Positions 15,848 through 25,052 of a stretch of 64,000 nucleotides of DNA are shown here, in pieces. Below the pieces are notes generated by a model. That model was not told the origin of the DNA, made no database searches, and saw only the letters and a list, made by a program, of their open reading frames with translations. The position numbers and the translations under genes were made by a program. This stretch comes from Glaciimonas immobilis. GTDB taxonomy: Bacteria; Pseudomonadota; Gammaproteobacteria; Burkholderiales; Burkholderiaceae_D. Position 1 is the first letter of the stretch. Each line of letters begins with the position of its first letter. The DNA is taken from positions 186,001-250,000 of the forward strand of contig NZ_JAAOZT010000007.1 in assembly GCF_011947285.1 (NCBI RefSeq), in the 5' to 3' direction.

Positions 15848-17926
15848 GTGGATAAAGACGAAGACACGCCGGTTGCCAATAAGGCCGCCGATGACGTAAT
15901 GAAAAATTACGCTACCGATAAATCCTTACAGGAAAAGCTCGGCAAGATTTACGAGCAGATTACCGCGGGCTTCAAAGAAGAGAAAGCCACTCAGTCAAAG
16001 AATATTGACGAGTACTGGGATATTTACAATTGCGAGTTGGGCGACCATCAGCAATACAGCGGCGACGCAACGGTATTCGAGCCGATTGTTCACGACGCAA
16101 TAGAAGCCCGTAGGAAGCGCTTTACCGGTATGACCTTCCCGAATGTCGGCAGTAACATTGAAGTCGTCTCTGAGCAGGGTGATACGCCTCAGGCGACCCT
16201 CTCCATCTTGCAGCAGTACGTCAAGAAGACGAATCTACGCGCCATCGTCTCGACGCTATTCCTTAATGGTGATGTTGAGGGCCAATGGTCCATCATGCCG
16301 GATTGGAAGCGCAAAGAGCGCACCATCACGATGAAGGTAGCGAAAGATGACGGGATGGACGACTACCCCGACGTTGAAGAGCAAACGATTGTCGATGAAG
16401 GCCCGGAAGTTACCGTTATCGCCGCGCAAGATTTATGGGTATTCCCCTCTACTGTTTCCGACATTCAAGATGCTGAAATCGTTTGCGTAGCTCTACGCCT
16501 GACCGATGACGCAATTGAGGAAAAAGTCGATGAAGGCGTTTTCCTGAAATCAGCAGTCAAGAAGTTGCAAAAGGACGCGGGCGAAGATCAGGTTAAGTGG
16601 GCTGAAAAAGCCCGTAGTGGTGAGGCAGGCATCAAGATCAAAGCCGGTCAAAAGTTCGCGCTGGTCTACATGGCGTTTGCGAAACTAAAATTGAATGGCA
16701 AGAAGTGTCCGGCCATTATTTATTTCGGCGGATCAAACAACGTTCTCGGCGTCATCAAGAACCCGTACTGGTCGCAAAAAATCCCCGTTATCTCCGAATC
16801 TGTCAATAAAGTGGCTGGTTCATTCTGGGGCAAGTCAATGGTAGCGCCGGTCGCTGGCCTGCAATACCAGTTGAACGACATTTCGAACATGGGTCAGGAC
16901 TCGGCCATGTACACGTTAATGCCGATCGTCCTGACGGACCCGCTCAAGAATCCGCGTTACAGTTCGATGATCATGGCAATGGCCGCGGTCTGGGAAACCA
17001 ATCCGAACGATACCAAGATTCTCGAATTCCCCCCGCTTTATCAGCACGCGCTCACGCTTCGCAATTCGATCAAGTCTCAGATCATGGAGACGATGGAAGT
17101 CAATGAAACGATGCTCGGCAAGGCTCCGGCAGGTCGCAAGAATGCCGCGGCAGTCGGGCAGCAGGGTGCCGAGGCCATGGCAACCATCGGCGATCACGTC
17201 AAGCGGTTCGAGCAAGGCGTTATGAATCTCCTTTTGGAATGGTTCTACGAGCTCGACATGCAGTTCCGCGAAGACGACTTGACCATCATCGAAGAAGGCG
17301 AGCACGGCATTAAGGCCACGCTGGAAAAGATTCCGCCGCAGCAGATCGGGAAACGCTACTGGTTTAAGTGGCTTGGCGCGGACAAGGCAATCGGCGCTCA
17401 GAACGTGCAGCAGATGATCGGCTTTGCCAACGTCTTGCGCGGCATGGGTCCGCAGGTTCTCAATGGTCGCCGTCTTGATTTAGGTCCACTGGTTGACTTT
17501 GCCAGTTCGGCTATTTTCGGCCCGACGATGGCGCAAAACATCTTGATCGATGAGCGCCATAAATTGTCGGTACCGCCCGAGGTCGAAAATGAAATGCTCT
17601 TGAATAATCTTCCCGTTGAGCCGTCACCGATGGACAACGACACGGAACACATTCAAGCGCACCAGAACGCGGCGCAGCAAACAGGTGACCCGACAGGTGT
17701 ATTCCGCAATCACATCGTGTCGCATACCAAAGCCATTCAAGCAAAGATGGTGCAGCAACAACCCAAAGGCAATCCGGGCATACCAGGACAAGGCGGTCAA
17801 CCCGGCGTTGCCGGTATGCCGCGTCAAGGGGCGATGCCAGCAGGTCCTCGCAATGGTGCGCAACAACCTCCCGGCGCAATTTCCCAAGACAGTATGCAAG
17901 ACGGTCAAGCAGGTATGCGCGGTTAA
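15848..17926 (+). CDS. Phage portal protein
   Basis: At 692 aa this has the length and layout of podovirus portals (P22 gp1-like class): an N-terminal helical region, DEYWDIYNCELG, a crown/stem region, and KSMVAPVAGLQYQLNDISNMGQD in the middle. It starts with GTG directly after the terL stop. The C-terminal tail (about 630-692) is rich in Gly, Pro and Gln with collagen-like GxPG-type spacing (NPGIPGQGGQPGVAGMP). It would form the dodecameric ring at the packaging vertex. Confidence 0.88.
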   Translation: MDKDEDTPVANKAADDVMKNYATDKSLQEKLGKIYEQITAGFKEEKATQSKNIDEYWDIYNCELGDHQQYSGDATVFEPIVHDAIEARRKRFTGMTFPNVGSNIEVVSEQGDTPQATLSILQQYVKKTNLRAIVSTLFLNGDVEGQWSIMPDWKRKERTITMKVAKDDGMDDYPDVEEQTIVDEGPEVTVIAAQDLWVFPSTVSDIQDAEIVCVALRLTDDAIEEKVDEGVFLKSAVKKLQKDAGEDQVKWAEKARSGEAGIKIKAGQKFALVYMAFAKLKLNGKKCPAIIYFGGSNNVLGVIKNPYWSQKIPVISESVNKVAGSFWGKSMVAPVAGLQYQLNDISNMGQDSAMYTLMPIVLTDPLKNPRYSSMIMAMAAVWETNPNDTKILEFPPLYQHALTLRNSIKSQIMETMEVNETMLGKAPAGRKNAAAVGQQGAEAMATIGDHVKRFEQGVMNLLLEWFYELDMQFREDDLTIIEEGEHGIKATLEKIPPQQIGKRYWFKWLGADKAIGAQNVQQMIGFANVLRGMGPQVLNGRRLDLGPLVDFASSAIFGPTMAQNILIDERHKLSVPPEVENEMLLNNLPVEPSPMDNDTEHIQAHQNAAQQTGDPTGVFRNHIVSHTKAIQAKMVQQQPKGNPGIPGQGGQPGVAGMPRQGAMPAGPRNGAQQPPGAISQDSMQDGQAGMRG

Positions 17927-18008
17927 ACAGTTTGGCGGTTGGGTAAGTCGGGGGTAACTTACCTCGGATTGCTTCCGTAGTCGCCGCCGATTCAAATAAA
18001 AGGAAGCA

Positions 18009-18374
18009 ATGGATATTATTTCAAGTTCTTCATTTTCGCAGGCAAACGGAATCGCTCGTCGGTTCAAGGACATGGGGGACGGTACGTATGCCGAAGTCAC
18101 CGCCATGGCGTCAAGCAACCCGTCAGCAATCCTCGCTGGTCAGCAAGTGGGAACGGCAGCGGCAGTATCTCTGCCGGCCAACCCAATAGTAAATGGCATC
18201 GTCATCACGGCGCTGCCAGCCAACACCGGAACTATTTATGTGGGTCCGGCTGGCGTAACGGCAGCTAATGGATACCCACTCGTAGCAGGCCAGTCAATCA
18301 GCTACGGCGTCACGAACGCCAGCGCAATTTTCATTATCGGCGCGGTCGGTAGCGTCGCATGGACGGGGAACTAA
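18009..18374 (+). CDS. Small phage virion-associated protein, 121 aa
   Basis: After a short N-terminal part, residues 50-121 are strand-rich with GTIYVGPAGVTAANGYPLVAG, a pattern common in small phage head or tail proteins that also occurs in fibre-associated domains. It lies between portal and tailspike; a virion decoration role is likely but not proven. AAAAGGAAG ribosome-binding site. Confidence 0.6.
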   Translation: MDIISSSSFSQANGIARRFKDMGDGTYAEVTAMASSNPSAILAGQQVGTAAAVSLPANPIVNGIVITALPANTGTIYVGPAGVTAANGYPLVAGQSISYGVTNASAIFIIGAVGSVAWTGN

Positions 18375-18375
18375 C

Positions 18376-20727
18376 ATGATTCCATCAATTCCACCAAGCG
18401 CGCCGGCTGTACCTTTTGCGGGCGGTACAACATGCGAAAGCCTTGGGGCATCTTCTAATGCTACCGCGTCAGTCAACTTAGCCTCTATACAGGCAGCATT
18501 GAGTCGCACCGGCGTAGTTACTTTAACTACGCCGGGCACATACTACATAAACGGGACACTCCTGGCACCAAGCGATACTGATTTCAGGCTTGGCGCGGGT
18601 GTAGTTATACGTAGAACGCAAGGTGTCAACGCATCCATGCTGCGTAATACCAATGCGAACTCTGCGCCTTTTAACATCACAAGTCTGACATCCAGTATCG
18701 ATGGATCGAACGGCTACCTAGCGAGTGTCACTACCGGCACGCCACATAATATGGCCGTCGGCAGCTATACGTTCGTAGCAGGCGCGCAGCCTAATGACTA
18801 TAACGGTATCTGGAAAGTATTGTCCGTTGCAGACAGCATGCATATGACGCTTGGTATGTCCTATTATAACGGCACGCCGCAAGTCTCTAACTTGACCTCG
18901 CCAGCGACGATTAATACCGGCACTAGCGGTGCGAATATTATAGGGGTAACCACTACCCTTAATAGCGGAAATATCGTGTTAGGGAGTGGTACTACATTCG
19001 GTTGGGTCTTAGGCCAAGCTTGTACCTGCACGGGCTTTGCAGGGCCGCAGACTATAACTGCTGTTGGCGCTAATGGCGCTCTTACCTTGTCAGGTAAGGC
19101 CACCGCAAACAGTACGGCAGCGGTCTTTCAAACCAATCAGTACGCCTATACCTCGATTGTTGGGATGGCGGCTGACGTTAATATCGCCGTGCAGGGGGGC
19201 ACTTGGTACCAAGACTTTCAACTGGCAGATGGGTCGGGGTTCTACGCCGCTGGTGTCAATGGGCTGACCGGTAATAATACCTGCGCTATACTTCTAAACC
19301 GTGTGCGGCACTTGCTGGTCCGCGATATTTTATTTGATAACTGCTATGACGGCCTAGTTCCGATGTCGGCGTATGACGCAGTTATCTCTAATATTAATTC
19401 TGTAAATACCGGCTCTACTGTGCAGTTTATGTCAGGAGGGAGAAACATCACTTGTTACGCTATCGGCGGGCAAACACATGATGTTACCGTATCCTTCTTA
19501 GTAGGTAACTGGTACACCTGGGCTGGCACGAATTTCGAGTACCTGACGGACGTAGAGGCGCTCACTATTCGTGATGTAAATTGTCAAAACGCGTTATATG
19601 CCGTTCAGTTGTCAGGTCAAGCAGGGGTAAAGTTCAGGGAAGTAACCCTCGACGGTATCACTGGTACTGCGGCGGAAGGCTCGGGGTTAATCAACGTGTA
19701 CGATGATCCTGCGATTGGCGCAGGAACCTATATCGAAGGACTAAAGATCAGCAGGGTACGAACAGACGGGGCATTCCCTTGGAGTTCTGCGATGATTTTT
19801 ACAGGAAATGCCTTTTTAGGCGTTAAACCTACCATACGCGGGCTGTCTATAACTGACTGTGATCTGTTTGTACCAGATAGCGCAGTATCTAGCCTAGCCT
19901 TTGCAATAACATTTAATGGGGCTATAAATATCCCGTCAATGACGATAGCGAATACACGATTTACGGGGCGCGCCGTCGGTCTCAGTAACAGTGCTATCAA
20001 CCTCGGTGTAAATCTAATAGGTACAGGTTTACGCCTCTCTAATGTTGAATTTAGCCAAGTCGCAAACTGTGTAGTCGGTGGCTTTGCTTCTACTGCTGCA
20101 TCCTACCAGTACAGCAATATTCATATGTCTGGCTGCGGTGCACTTCATTACGGAATGCCAAACGGATCGGGTAATATCTATATTGGACTGAACAGCATTC
20201 ATGTAGAAAACGTACAAAATAAACTTCTATATAGTTTCGGTAATACATCAAATGGCTATATCTATGTCGGTGGGGTTAATTTTGCTGCAAATATGGGCGG
20301 GGGTTGGTTAGACTCAAGTATCACTAATAACTCAAATTGGACGGCTTTCTGGTCTAACCCCCACAGAAATCCTTATAGTATTGCGGGAGCAGGCCCATCT
20401 CCAGATGTACGAAATGGTTCAGTACAAGCGCACGTCATCGCTGCCGCGACATCAATGGGCAACATACTGGGAGGCGGCTACCCCGGGTCAGGACTCTATG
20501 CTGGCGGAGGCTACTACCCAATGACGTTGATACTGACTGCTGATTCAAGCGGCACACTTGCGTGGACGTTCCAGGGAAACTATGCTCTGTCTGCTAACGT
20601 AGGACAAGTTGGACAGGTTCTCACACCGGGCGCGGCGAATGCGGGAAAAACTATGACGCTTCAGTTCATCTACCAAGGTGGAGTGAATGGGAAGTGGGCG
20701 CAGACAAACGTGGGGGCTTGGAACTAA
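18376..20727 (+). CDS. Tailspike-like protein with beta-helix character
   Basis: A 783 aa protein, rich in Gly, Ser, Thr, Asn, with right-handed beta-helix features (repeated short strands such as VRHLLVRDILFDNCYDGL and ALTIRDVNCQNALYAVQLSGQ at about 305-430). Such proteins bind and cut capsule or O-antigen. An inserted threonine/glycine-rich module lies at about 180-252. It follows the previous gene by one base, between portal and scaffold/capsid genes, an unusual place for a spike. Codon use looks AT-richer than the flanking head genes, suggesting separate acquisition. Confidence 0.72.
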   Translation: MIPSIPPSAPAVPFAGGTTCESLGASSNATASVNLASIQAALSRTGVVTLTTPGTYYINGTLLAPSDTDFRLGAGVVIRRTQGVNASMLRNTNANSAPFNITSLTSSIDGSNGYLASVTTGTPHNMAVGSYTFVAGAQPNDYNGIWKVLSVADSMHMTLGMSYYNGTPQVSNLTSPATINTGTSGANIIGVTTTLNSGNIVLGSGTTFGWVLGQACTCTGFAGPQTITAVGANGALTLSGKATANSTAAVFQTNQYAYTSIVGMAADVNIAVQGGTWYQDFQLADGSGFYAAGVNGLTGNNTCAILLNRVRHLLVRDILFDNCYDGLVPMSAYDAVISNINSVNTGSTVQFMSGGRNITCYAIGGQTHDVTVSFLVGNWYTWAGTNFEYLTDVEALTIRDVNCQNALYAVQLSGQAGVKFREVTLDGITGTAAEGSGLINVYDDPAIGAGTYIEGLKISRVRTDGAFPWSSAMIFTGNAFLGVKPTIRGLSITDCDLFVPDSAVSSLAFAITFNGAINIPSMTIANTRFTGRAVGLSNSAINLGVNLIGTGLRLSNVEFSQVANCVVGGFASTAASYQYSNIHMSGCGALHYGMPNGSGNIYIGLNSIHVENVQNKLLYSFGNTSNGYIYVGGVNFAANMGGGWLDSSITNNSNWTAFWSNPHRNPYSIAGAGPSPDVRNGSVQAHVIAAATSMGNILGGGYPGSGLYAGGGYYPMTLILTADSSGTLAWTFQGNYALSANVGQVGQVLTPGAANAGKTMTLQFIYQGGVNGKWAQTNVGAWN

Positions 20728-20738
20728 GCTAATCAACA

Positions 20739-20795
20739 ATCCCGCACTAGGCGGGATTTCATCAAGCCTCGCCACCACAAGTCGCGGGGCTTTTT
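20739..20795 (+). terminator. Tandem intrinsic terminators after the tailspike
   Basis: First hairpin ATCCCGC/GCGGGAT (20739-20757). Second hairpin GCCTCGC/GCGGGGC (20766-20790) followed by TTTTT. Together they insulate the tailspike from the next gene. Confidence 0.7.
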
Positions 20796-20813
20796 AATGA
20801 CCAAAGGATTTTC

Positions 20814-21239
20814 ATGTCGTCTATTCAGTCTCAAATGCCGGTCAAGTATCAAGATTCGGTAACCCGCCCCGCCGACGCCGCACCCGCGACAATCGATTTA
20901 TTCAACATCATCGGATTAATCGACGCGACCCTGCCGAACTTTACGTTGAGCGAACTGGGCATGGTTGCCAGCGCAAGCCAGTCGCTGGCTTTATCGGCTG
21001 ATTTCCAGGTTCACGTCATCGATTCCGCCGATCCAGATGCAATTGTCAGGCTGCCTGATGCGGTTGCCGGAATCACGCACATCGTCATCAATGCCGATCC
21101 GAAGAATGAAATATCGGTCCATGGCGCTGATGGTGAGTTCATCAATGGCGCATCAGGATCAGTCGAGCAGCTGGCTGGTATCGCCGCAATTTATCACTGT
21201 CCGATGGTTGGTCATTGGTTCCGGATTCAAGGCAGTTAA
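20814..21239 (+). CDS. Phage structural-type hypothetical protein, 141 aa
   Basis: Strand-rich protein without membrane segments; the C-terminal part contains HIVINADPKNEISVHGADGEFINGA and ends HCPMVGHWFRIQGS, reminiscent of small virion or spike-cap proteins. It is a monocistronic unit between two terminators. An AAAGGATTTTC site precedes the ATG. Confidence 0.55.
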   Translation: MSSIQSQMPVKYQDSVTRPADAAPATIDLFNIIGLIDATLPNFTLSELGMVASASQSLALSADFQVHVIDSADPDAIVRLPDAVAGITHIVINADPKNEISVHGADGEFINGASGSVEQLAGIAAIYHCPMVGHWFRIQGS

Positions 21240-21264
21240 AAGTTTTACGTAGCACCGCAGTATC

Positions 21265-21289
21265 GGGAACCTTCGGGTTCCTTTTTTTT
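21265..21289 (+). terminator. Intrinsic terminator
   Basis: GGAACC-TTCG-GGTTCC hairpin followed by eight T. Confidence 0.85.
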
Positions 21290-21386
21290 CGCCCCCGATT
21301 AGCACACGTCAATGTGCCACATACGATCCCTGCACGTTATGCAGAACAACCGATCTGTCCACGTAATGGACTCAAGAGGAATGAAA

Positions 21387-22091
21387 ATGGAAAACGAAGA
21401 TATTGAAGCATTGAATGCAGGGCTGAATGAAAACAGCGAGCCTAATGATCCTTACGCCGATCAGAACGATGAACCAGAAGCGGACGAGCCGGAAGAAATT
21501 CCCGCAGAACCCGATGCCGGACATTCTGAGGACGAAGACGATCCTGACCCACGACCATTAACACGGGGTCAAGCGCGTATGCAAACTCTCGCCAATGAAC
21601 GGGCGATTGAAAAGACGCAACGTGAAGCCGCAGAGCAGCGTGAGCGACTTTTACAAGGACAACTTGACGAACTTCGCCGGGGCCAGCAACGCCCGCCAGA
21701 AGACGACAACTTGGACCCGATGGAAAAGTGGCAGCGCGATGCAAATCTGCAAATCCAGCGTAGTCAGTTCAACAGTCAAGACATGTTGGACCAGACCAAA
21801 TTCTTGCTTGCCGTATCAAAAAATCCTTCGCTATCCACCTTTGCAGACTCCGTTGAAAAACGCCTGCAAGAAGTGCGCTCAAAAGGCGGCAACCCTTCCC
21901 GCGATCAAGTCTTAACCCTTCTCATGGGCGAACAGGCAAGAGCGCGGATGGACGCCGCACCAGCAATCAAAAGCGCCGCCGCAGCGCGTGTGAAAGCAGC
22001 CACTGGCAAGCCTCTTGGCACTAAGTCGAATGTGGCACCAAGCAAACCTGACAGTTCGGAGTTTGACCGACTGAAGGGACTCAAATTATAA
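21387..22091 (+). CDS. Putative capsid scaffolding protein
   Basis: 234 aa from ATG 21387 (AGAGGA 7 bases upstream; earlier in-frame ATGs at 21312 and 21381 are less well placed). The acidic N-terminus (about 1-65) is followed by a long charged coiled coil (about 75-120) and a basic C-terminus, the typical layout of a phage scaffold. It directly precedes the major capsid gene. Confidence 0.75.
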   Translation: MENEDIEALNAGLNENSEPNDPYADQNDEPEADEPEEIPAEPDAGHSEDEDDPDPRPLTRGQARMQTLANERAIEKTQREAAEQRERLLQGQLDELRRGQQRPPEDDNLDPMEKWQRDANLQIQRSQFNSQDMLDQTKFLLAVSKNPSLSTFADSVEKRLQEVRSKGGNPSRDQVLTLLMGEQARARMDAAPAIKSAAAARVKAATGKPLGTKSNVAPSKPDSSEFDRLKGLKL

Positions 22092-22114
22092 GCCACCAGA
22101 TCGGTGGCTTTTTT
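22092..22114 (+). terminator. Intrinsic terminator between scaffold and capsid
   Basis: GCCACC-AGATC-GGTGGC followed by TTTTTT, overlapping the scaffold stop region. It may reduce or separate transcription between scaffold and capsid. Confidence 0.8.
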
Positions 22115-22130
22115 ATTGGAAAAATGAAAA

Positions 22131-23522
22131 ATGGCATCAGTCAATAAGTCTGCAAGTTTCGCATCAGACATAAGTAACTACATCCAGAAGAAGACCCTTC
22201 CTCTGGCCCAGCGTCAATTAGTTGCCTTCCAGTTCGGCACCCCGTTGATGCTTCCAAAGAATCGCGGCACCACTTACACGGCCACCCGCTATTCGCGCAT
22301 CAACCTTCCCGCCGCCGCTCTCTCCGAAGGCGTCCCATCGGTCGGCGAGATCATCCCGATCTCCCAAGTATCGGCGACCGCGCAGCAATGGGGCGATTCG
22401 GTCTACATCACTGATGTGGACATGCTGACCATTGAGCATGACCTGTTCAAAGAGGCCATGCGTCTGACTGCATTGCAACTGGCCGAAACGCTGGAACGCA
22501 ATACACAAAACGCGCTGATGTCCGGCACAAACATCGGCTTTGCCAACGGTAAGGCCACTCGCGCCAGCCTGTTAAGCACCGACGTATTGGGCGTGACGGA
22601 AATCAACAAGGCGGTCGGTTCGTTGAACACCGTTGGCGCTCCGAAGTTTGGCGCACGCGACTTTGAAGACGACAAACTGGAACTGGATACTGTCCGTGGC
22701 GGTGGCAAGAACAAGCCGCATTACGTCGCAGTTATTCACCCGTTGGTTGAGCAAGATTTGCGCTCGAACGCAACGATGGCAACCGCCTGGTCGTATAGCG
22801 ATCTGGAAGTTCTGTACAACATGGAAGTCGGTGTTTGGGGCGGCGTTCGCTTCACCTCCACCAACATGACCCCATGGTATCAGGGCGCAGCAGCCATCAC
22901 CGGCACCAGCTCCGGTACCGGTACTTTCACAGCAGCCAACTATCAGTTGTTTGTGACCGAGACCGATCCAGTGTTTGGCTATGAGCGGATCATTCACCAG
23001 TCGTCCGGCAATATCGCAATGACCTTGAATCAAGGCCTGTCGGTCACGCTGCCGACCGCCACCGTTTCGGGTTACACCTACAACTGCTATCTGTCAGCAG
23101 CCGCAGGTACTACCCCGAACACGCTGGCATTGTGCGCCTCTGGTCCAACGACCGGTTCGTTCACCGGCTACGCAACCCAATTGGCAGCGGGCACAACCGT
23201 CTTGCTGACCGGTCCGGGCCCAACCGTTGCATCGCTACAAGCAAGCGCAACGCCATCACTGATTGCACCGTTGCCACCAGCAACCGGCGTGACAGTGTAC
23301 CCAACGTTCTTCATCGCAAAAGGTGCTTACGGTCAGGTCACGCTTGACAGTGCGCATTTCGAGTACCTGAAGGATGCCGACAAGTCCGACGTTCACAACC
23401 AGTTGCGCGTCATTTCGTGGAAGATTTTCTACGGCACCATGATTCTGAATCAGGCGTTTTTCCTGCGCTTCGAATCTGGTTCGAACTACGCCAACGTTAT
23501 CACCACTGGCGCATTCAACTAA
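22131..23522 (+). CDS. Major capsid protein, N4-gp56 family
   Basis: The 463 aa protein has the family's N-terminal pattern: ...YIQKKTLPLAQRQLVAFQFG, RGTTYTATRYSRI, ALSEGVPSVGEIIP, and later HPLVEQDLRS and the C-terminal QLRVISWKIFYG...AFFLRFESGS. N4-gp56 capsids have the HK97 fold. Residues about 280-385 form a Ser/Thr/Gly-rich strand-rich stretch not typical of the core, probably an inserted Ig-like or surface domain. Confidence 0.9.
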   Translation: MASVNKSASFASDISNYIQKKTLPLAQRQLVAFQFGTPLMLPKNRGTTYTATRYSRINLPAAALSEGVPSVGEIIPISQVSATAQQWGDSVYITDVDMLTIEHDLFKEAMRLTALQLAETLERNTQNALMSGTNIGFANGKATRASLLSTDVLGVTEINKAVGSLNTVGAPKFGARDFEDDKLELDTVRGGGKNKPHYVAVIHPLVEQDLRSNATMATAWSYSDLEVLYNMEVGVWGGVRFTSTNMTPWYQGAAAITGTSSGTGTFTAANYQLFVTETDPVFGYERIIHQSSGNIAMTLNQGLSVTLPTATVSGYTYNCYLSAAAGTTPNTLALCASGPTTGSFTGYATQLAAGTTVLLTGPGPTVASLQASATPSLIAPLPPATGVTVYPTFFIAKGAYGQVTLDSAHFEYLKDADKSDVHNQLRVISWKIFYGTMILNQAFFLRFESGSNYANVITTGAFN

Positions 23523-23542
23523 TCCTAGTTAGCTAGGCACAC

Positions 23543-23573
23543 AAAGGAGGGTCTTAACCGACTCTCCTTTTTT
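23543..23573 (+). terminator. Intrinsic terminator after the capsid gene
   Basis: AAAGGAG (23543-23549) pairs with CTCCTTT (23564-23570), with GTC/GAC extending the stem, then TTTTTTC. Confidence 0.75.
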
Positions 23574-23592
23574 CATTTCCGAGGGGAAAAGT

Positions 23593-23967
23593 TTGGACAA
23601 CAAAACACTGTCTTTGAAAGACAAAAACCACAAGCCGGACGCGGTCGATCATGTGGTCGATCAATCTGCCGACATGGCCGAATTAGCAGCATTCCGCGAA
23701 GACAAAATTGCGCGAGAAAAAGCTGAAGTAGCACGCATCGAGGCGGAAACCAAAGCCGCCACCAGCGTCACCATGAATTTGCCTCCCGCAGCAGGCAAGG
23801 GCATCACCTTGGGCGGTCGGATGTACGTCCACGGCCACACCTACAACGTCACCAATGACATTAAGTGGGCGCTTGAAGAGCAGCAAAACCGCTGTTGGGC
23901 GCATGAGAGTTCTCTCAAAGAATCAGAGAACAAAGGTCGCAAACAACGTCGTGCTTACGTGTCTTAA
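23593..23967 (+). CDS. Phage head-region hypothetical protein, 124 aa
   Basis: The start is TTG 23593, with GAGGGGAAAAG upstream. The N-terminal half is charged and helical (REDKIAREKAEVARIEAETKA), and the C-terminal half contains GGRMYVHGHTYNVTNDI. It lies between capsid and adaptor genes; a head accessory role is likely. Confidence 0.55.
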   Translation: MDNKTLSLKDKNHKPDAVDHVVDQSADMAELAAFREDKIAREKAEVARIEAETKAATSVTMNLPPAAGKGITLGGRMYVHGHTYNVTNDIKWALEEQQNRCWAHESSLKESENKGRKQRRAYVS

Positions 23968-23982
23968 TTGGAGATTAGAAAA

Positions 23983-24378
23983 ATGAATAACGAAAAAACT
24001 GTAAAACCGGGCTACATGTTTCAAACATCAATGCAAATCGGCGGTGAAATCGCGCTGACTGTCAGCGGCAACTTTGCAGCAGGCTCGACCACTGACGAAA
24101 TGGTCATTGAAATGGACAAGGTTCTTGCTGCACTCGAAAAGCAGAACGTCCGTCGCATGAAGTTGCCAGCCGTCCGTCGCACCCTGCAAGATCAACGTGA
24201 CGCTCTGGTCACGAACAAGTCGCAACTGGAAAAGATGCGTGCTGACGAAGCTGGCCGTAAGCTATCGACCGCTGAAAAAGTGGCGATTGAAAGCTGCATG
24301 ACGCGTATCGAAACGCTGGGCGATATGGTCGCTAAAGGCGCTGCCATCATCGTTGATCTGGAAAAAGAAGCCGCGTAA
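23983..24378 (+). CDS. Phage hypothetical protein, 131 aa
   Basis: ATG 23983 has GGAG about 10 bases upstream; the in-frame TTG at 23968 is not favoured. It has an N-terminal strand region followed by helices (DQRDALVTNKSQLEKMRADEAGRKLS). It overlaps the next gene by one base. No family recognised; probably virion-associated. Confidence 0.55.
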   Translation: MNNEKTVKPGYMFQTSMQIGGEIALTVSGNFAAGSTTDEMVIEMDKVLAALEKQNVRRMKLPAVRRTLQDQRDALVTNKSQLEKMRADEAGRKLSTAEKVAIESCMTRIETLGDMVAKGAAIIVDLEKEAA

Positions 24379-25052
24379 TGATGAATTGCGCTCAGATTAT
24401 CAGTCTGGCTTGTTCGATAGCCAAAGTCCCCGGCATGACACAACAGGCGGGGCAATTTATGAATGCGCGTCTGGTGCAGATTGCACTGGAACAGGACTTG
24501 GACATCATCCGTCGCACGACCACCATTCAAATGGTGATCGGCGTATCGGCATACAACCTTCCCGTCAATTATTTACGCGCTCGGGAGGCGTTTTATAGCC
24601 AAAGCGGCCAGATTTATGTTTTGAGCGCACGCAGCATGGATGACTACGACCAGTTATTCAAAGGTCCGGGGCAATTTGAATACCCGTACCTTTTCGCAAC
24701 CGATCTGGGCGCATCGCCGCCCACGATCAACCTGTATCCCACGCCGTCTATTTCCGCAACCCTGACCGTCCGGTATATGGACAACCTGGTGGAAATCGCC
24801 ACGCCGGAAACATCGGTCGTCATCCCATGGTTTCAAGATCAACTTCTACTTGTCAAGATGGTGGCAGAAGACCTGATGGACATTTCGGACGACACCCGCG
24901 CCAATGATTTTGCCGTAAAGAACGACGACAAGATGCGCCGGATGTTGCAAATGGCGAACGATAAAGAAGACCGCGTTATCACGATCAAGAAAGACCCGGC
25001 CACGTTCCGCGCCGCACGCGCAGTCCGACCGACCAAACTACAGGGCGACTAA
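24378..25052 (+). CDS. Phage head-tail adaptor (P22 gp4-like)
   Basis: A 224 aa protein with a helical N-terminus (ALEQDLDIIRRTTTIQMVIG) followed by YNLPVNYLRAREAFY, P-TINLYPTPS and an alternating strand/helix pattern seen in podovirus head-completion adaptors. Position between capsid and gp10-like genes matches that role. Overlaps both neighbours by one base. Confidence 0.68.
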   Translation: MMNCAQIISLACSIAKVPGMTQQAGQFMNARLVQIALEQDLDIIRRTTTIQMVIGVSAYNLPVNYLRAREAFYSQSGQIYVLSARSMDDYDQLFKGPGQFEYPYLFATDLGASPPTINLYPTPSISATLTVRYMDNLVEIATPETSVVIPWFQDQLLLVKMVAEDLMDISDDTRANDFAVKNDDKMRRMLQMANDKEDRVITIKKDPATFRAARAVRPTKLQGD

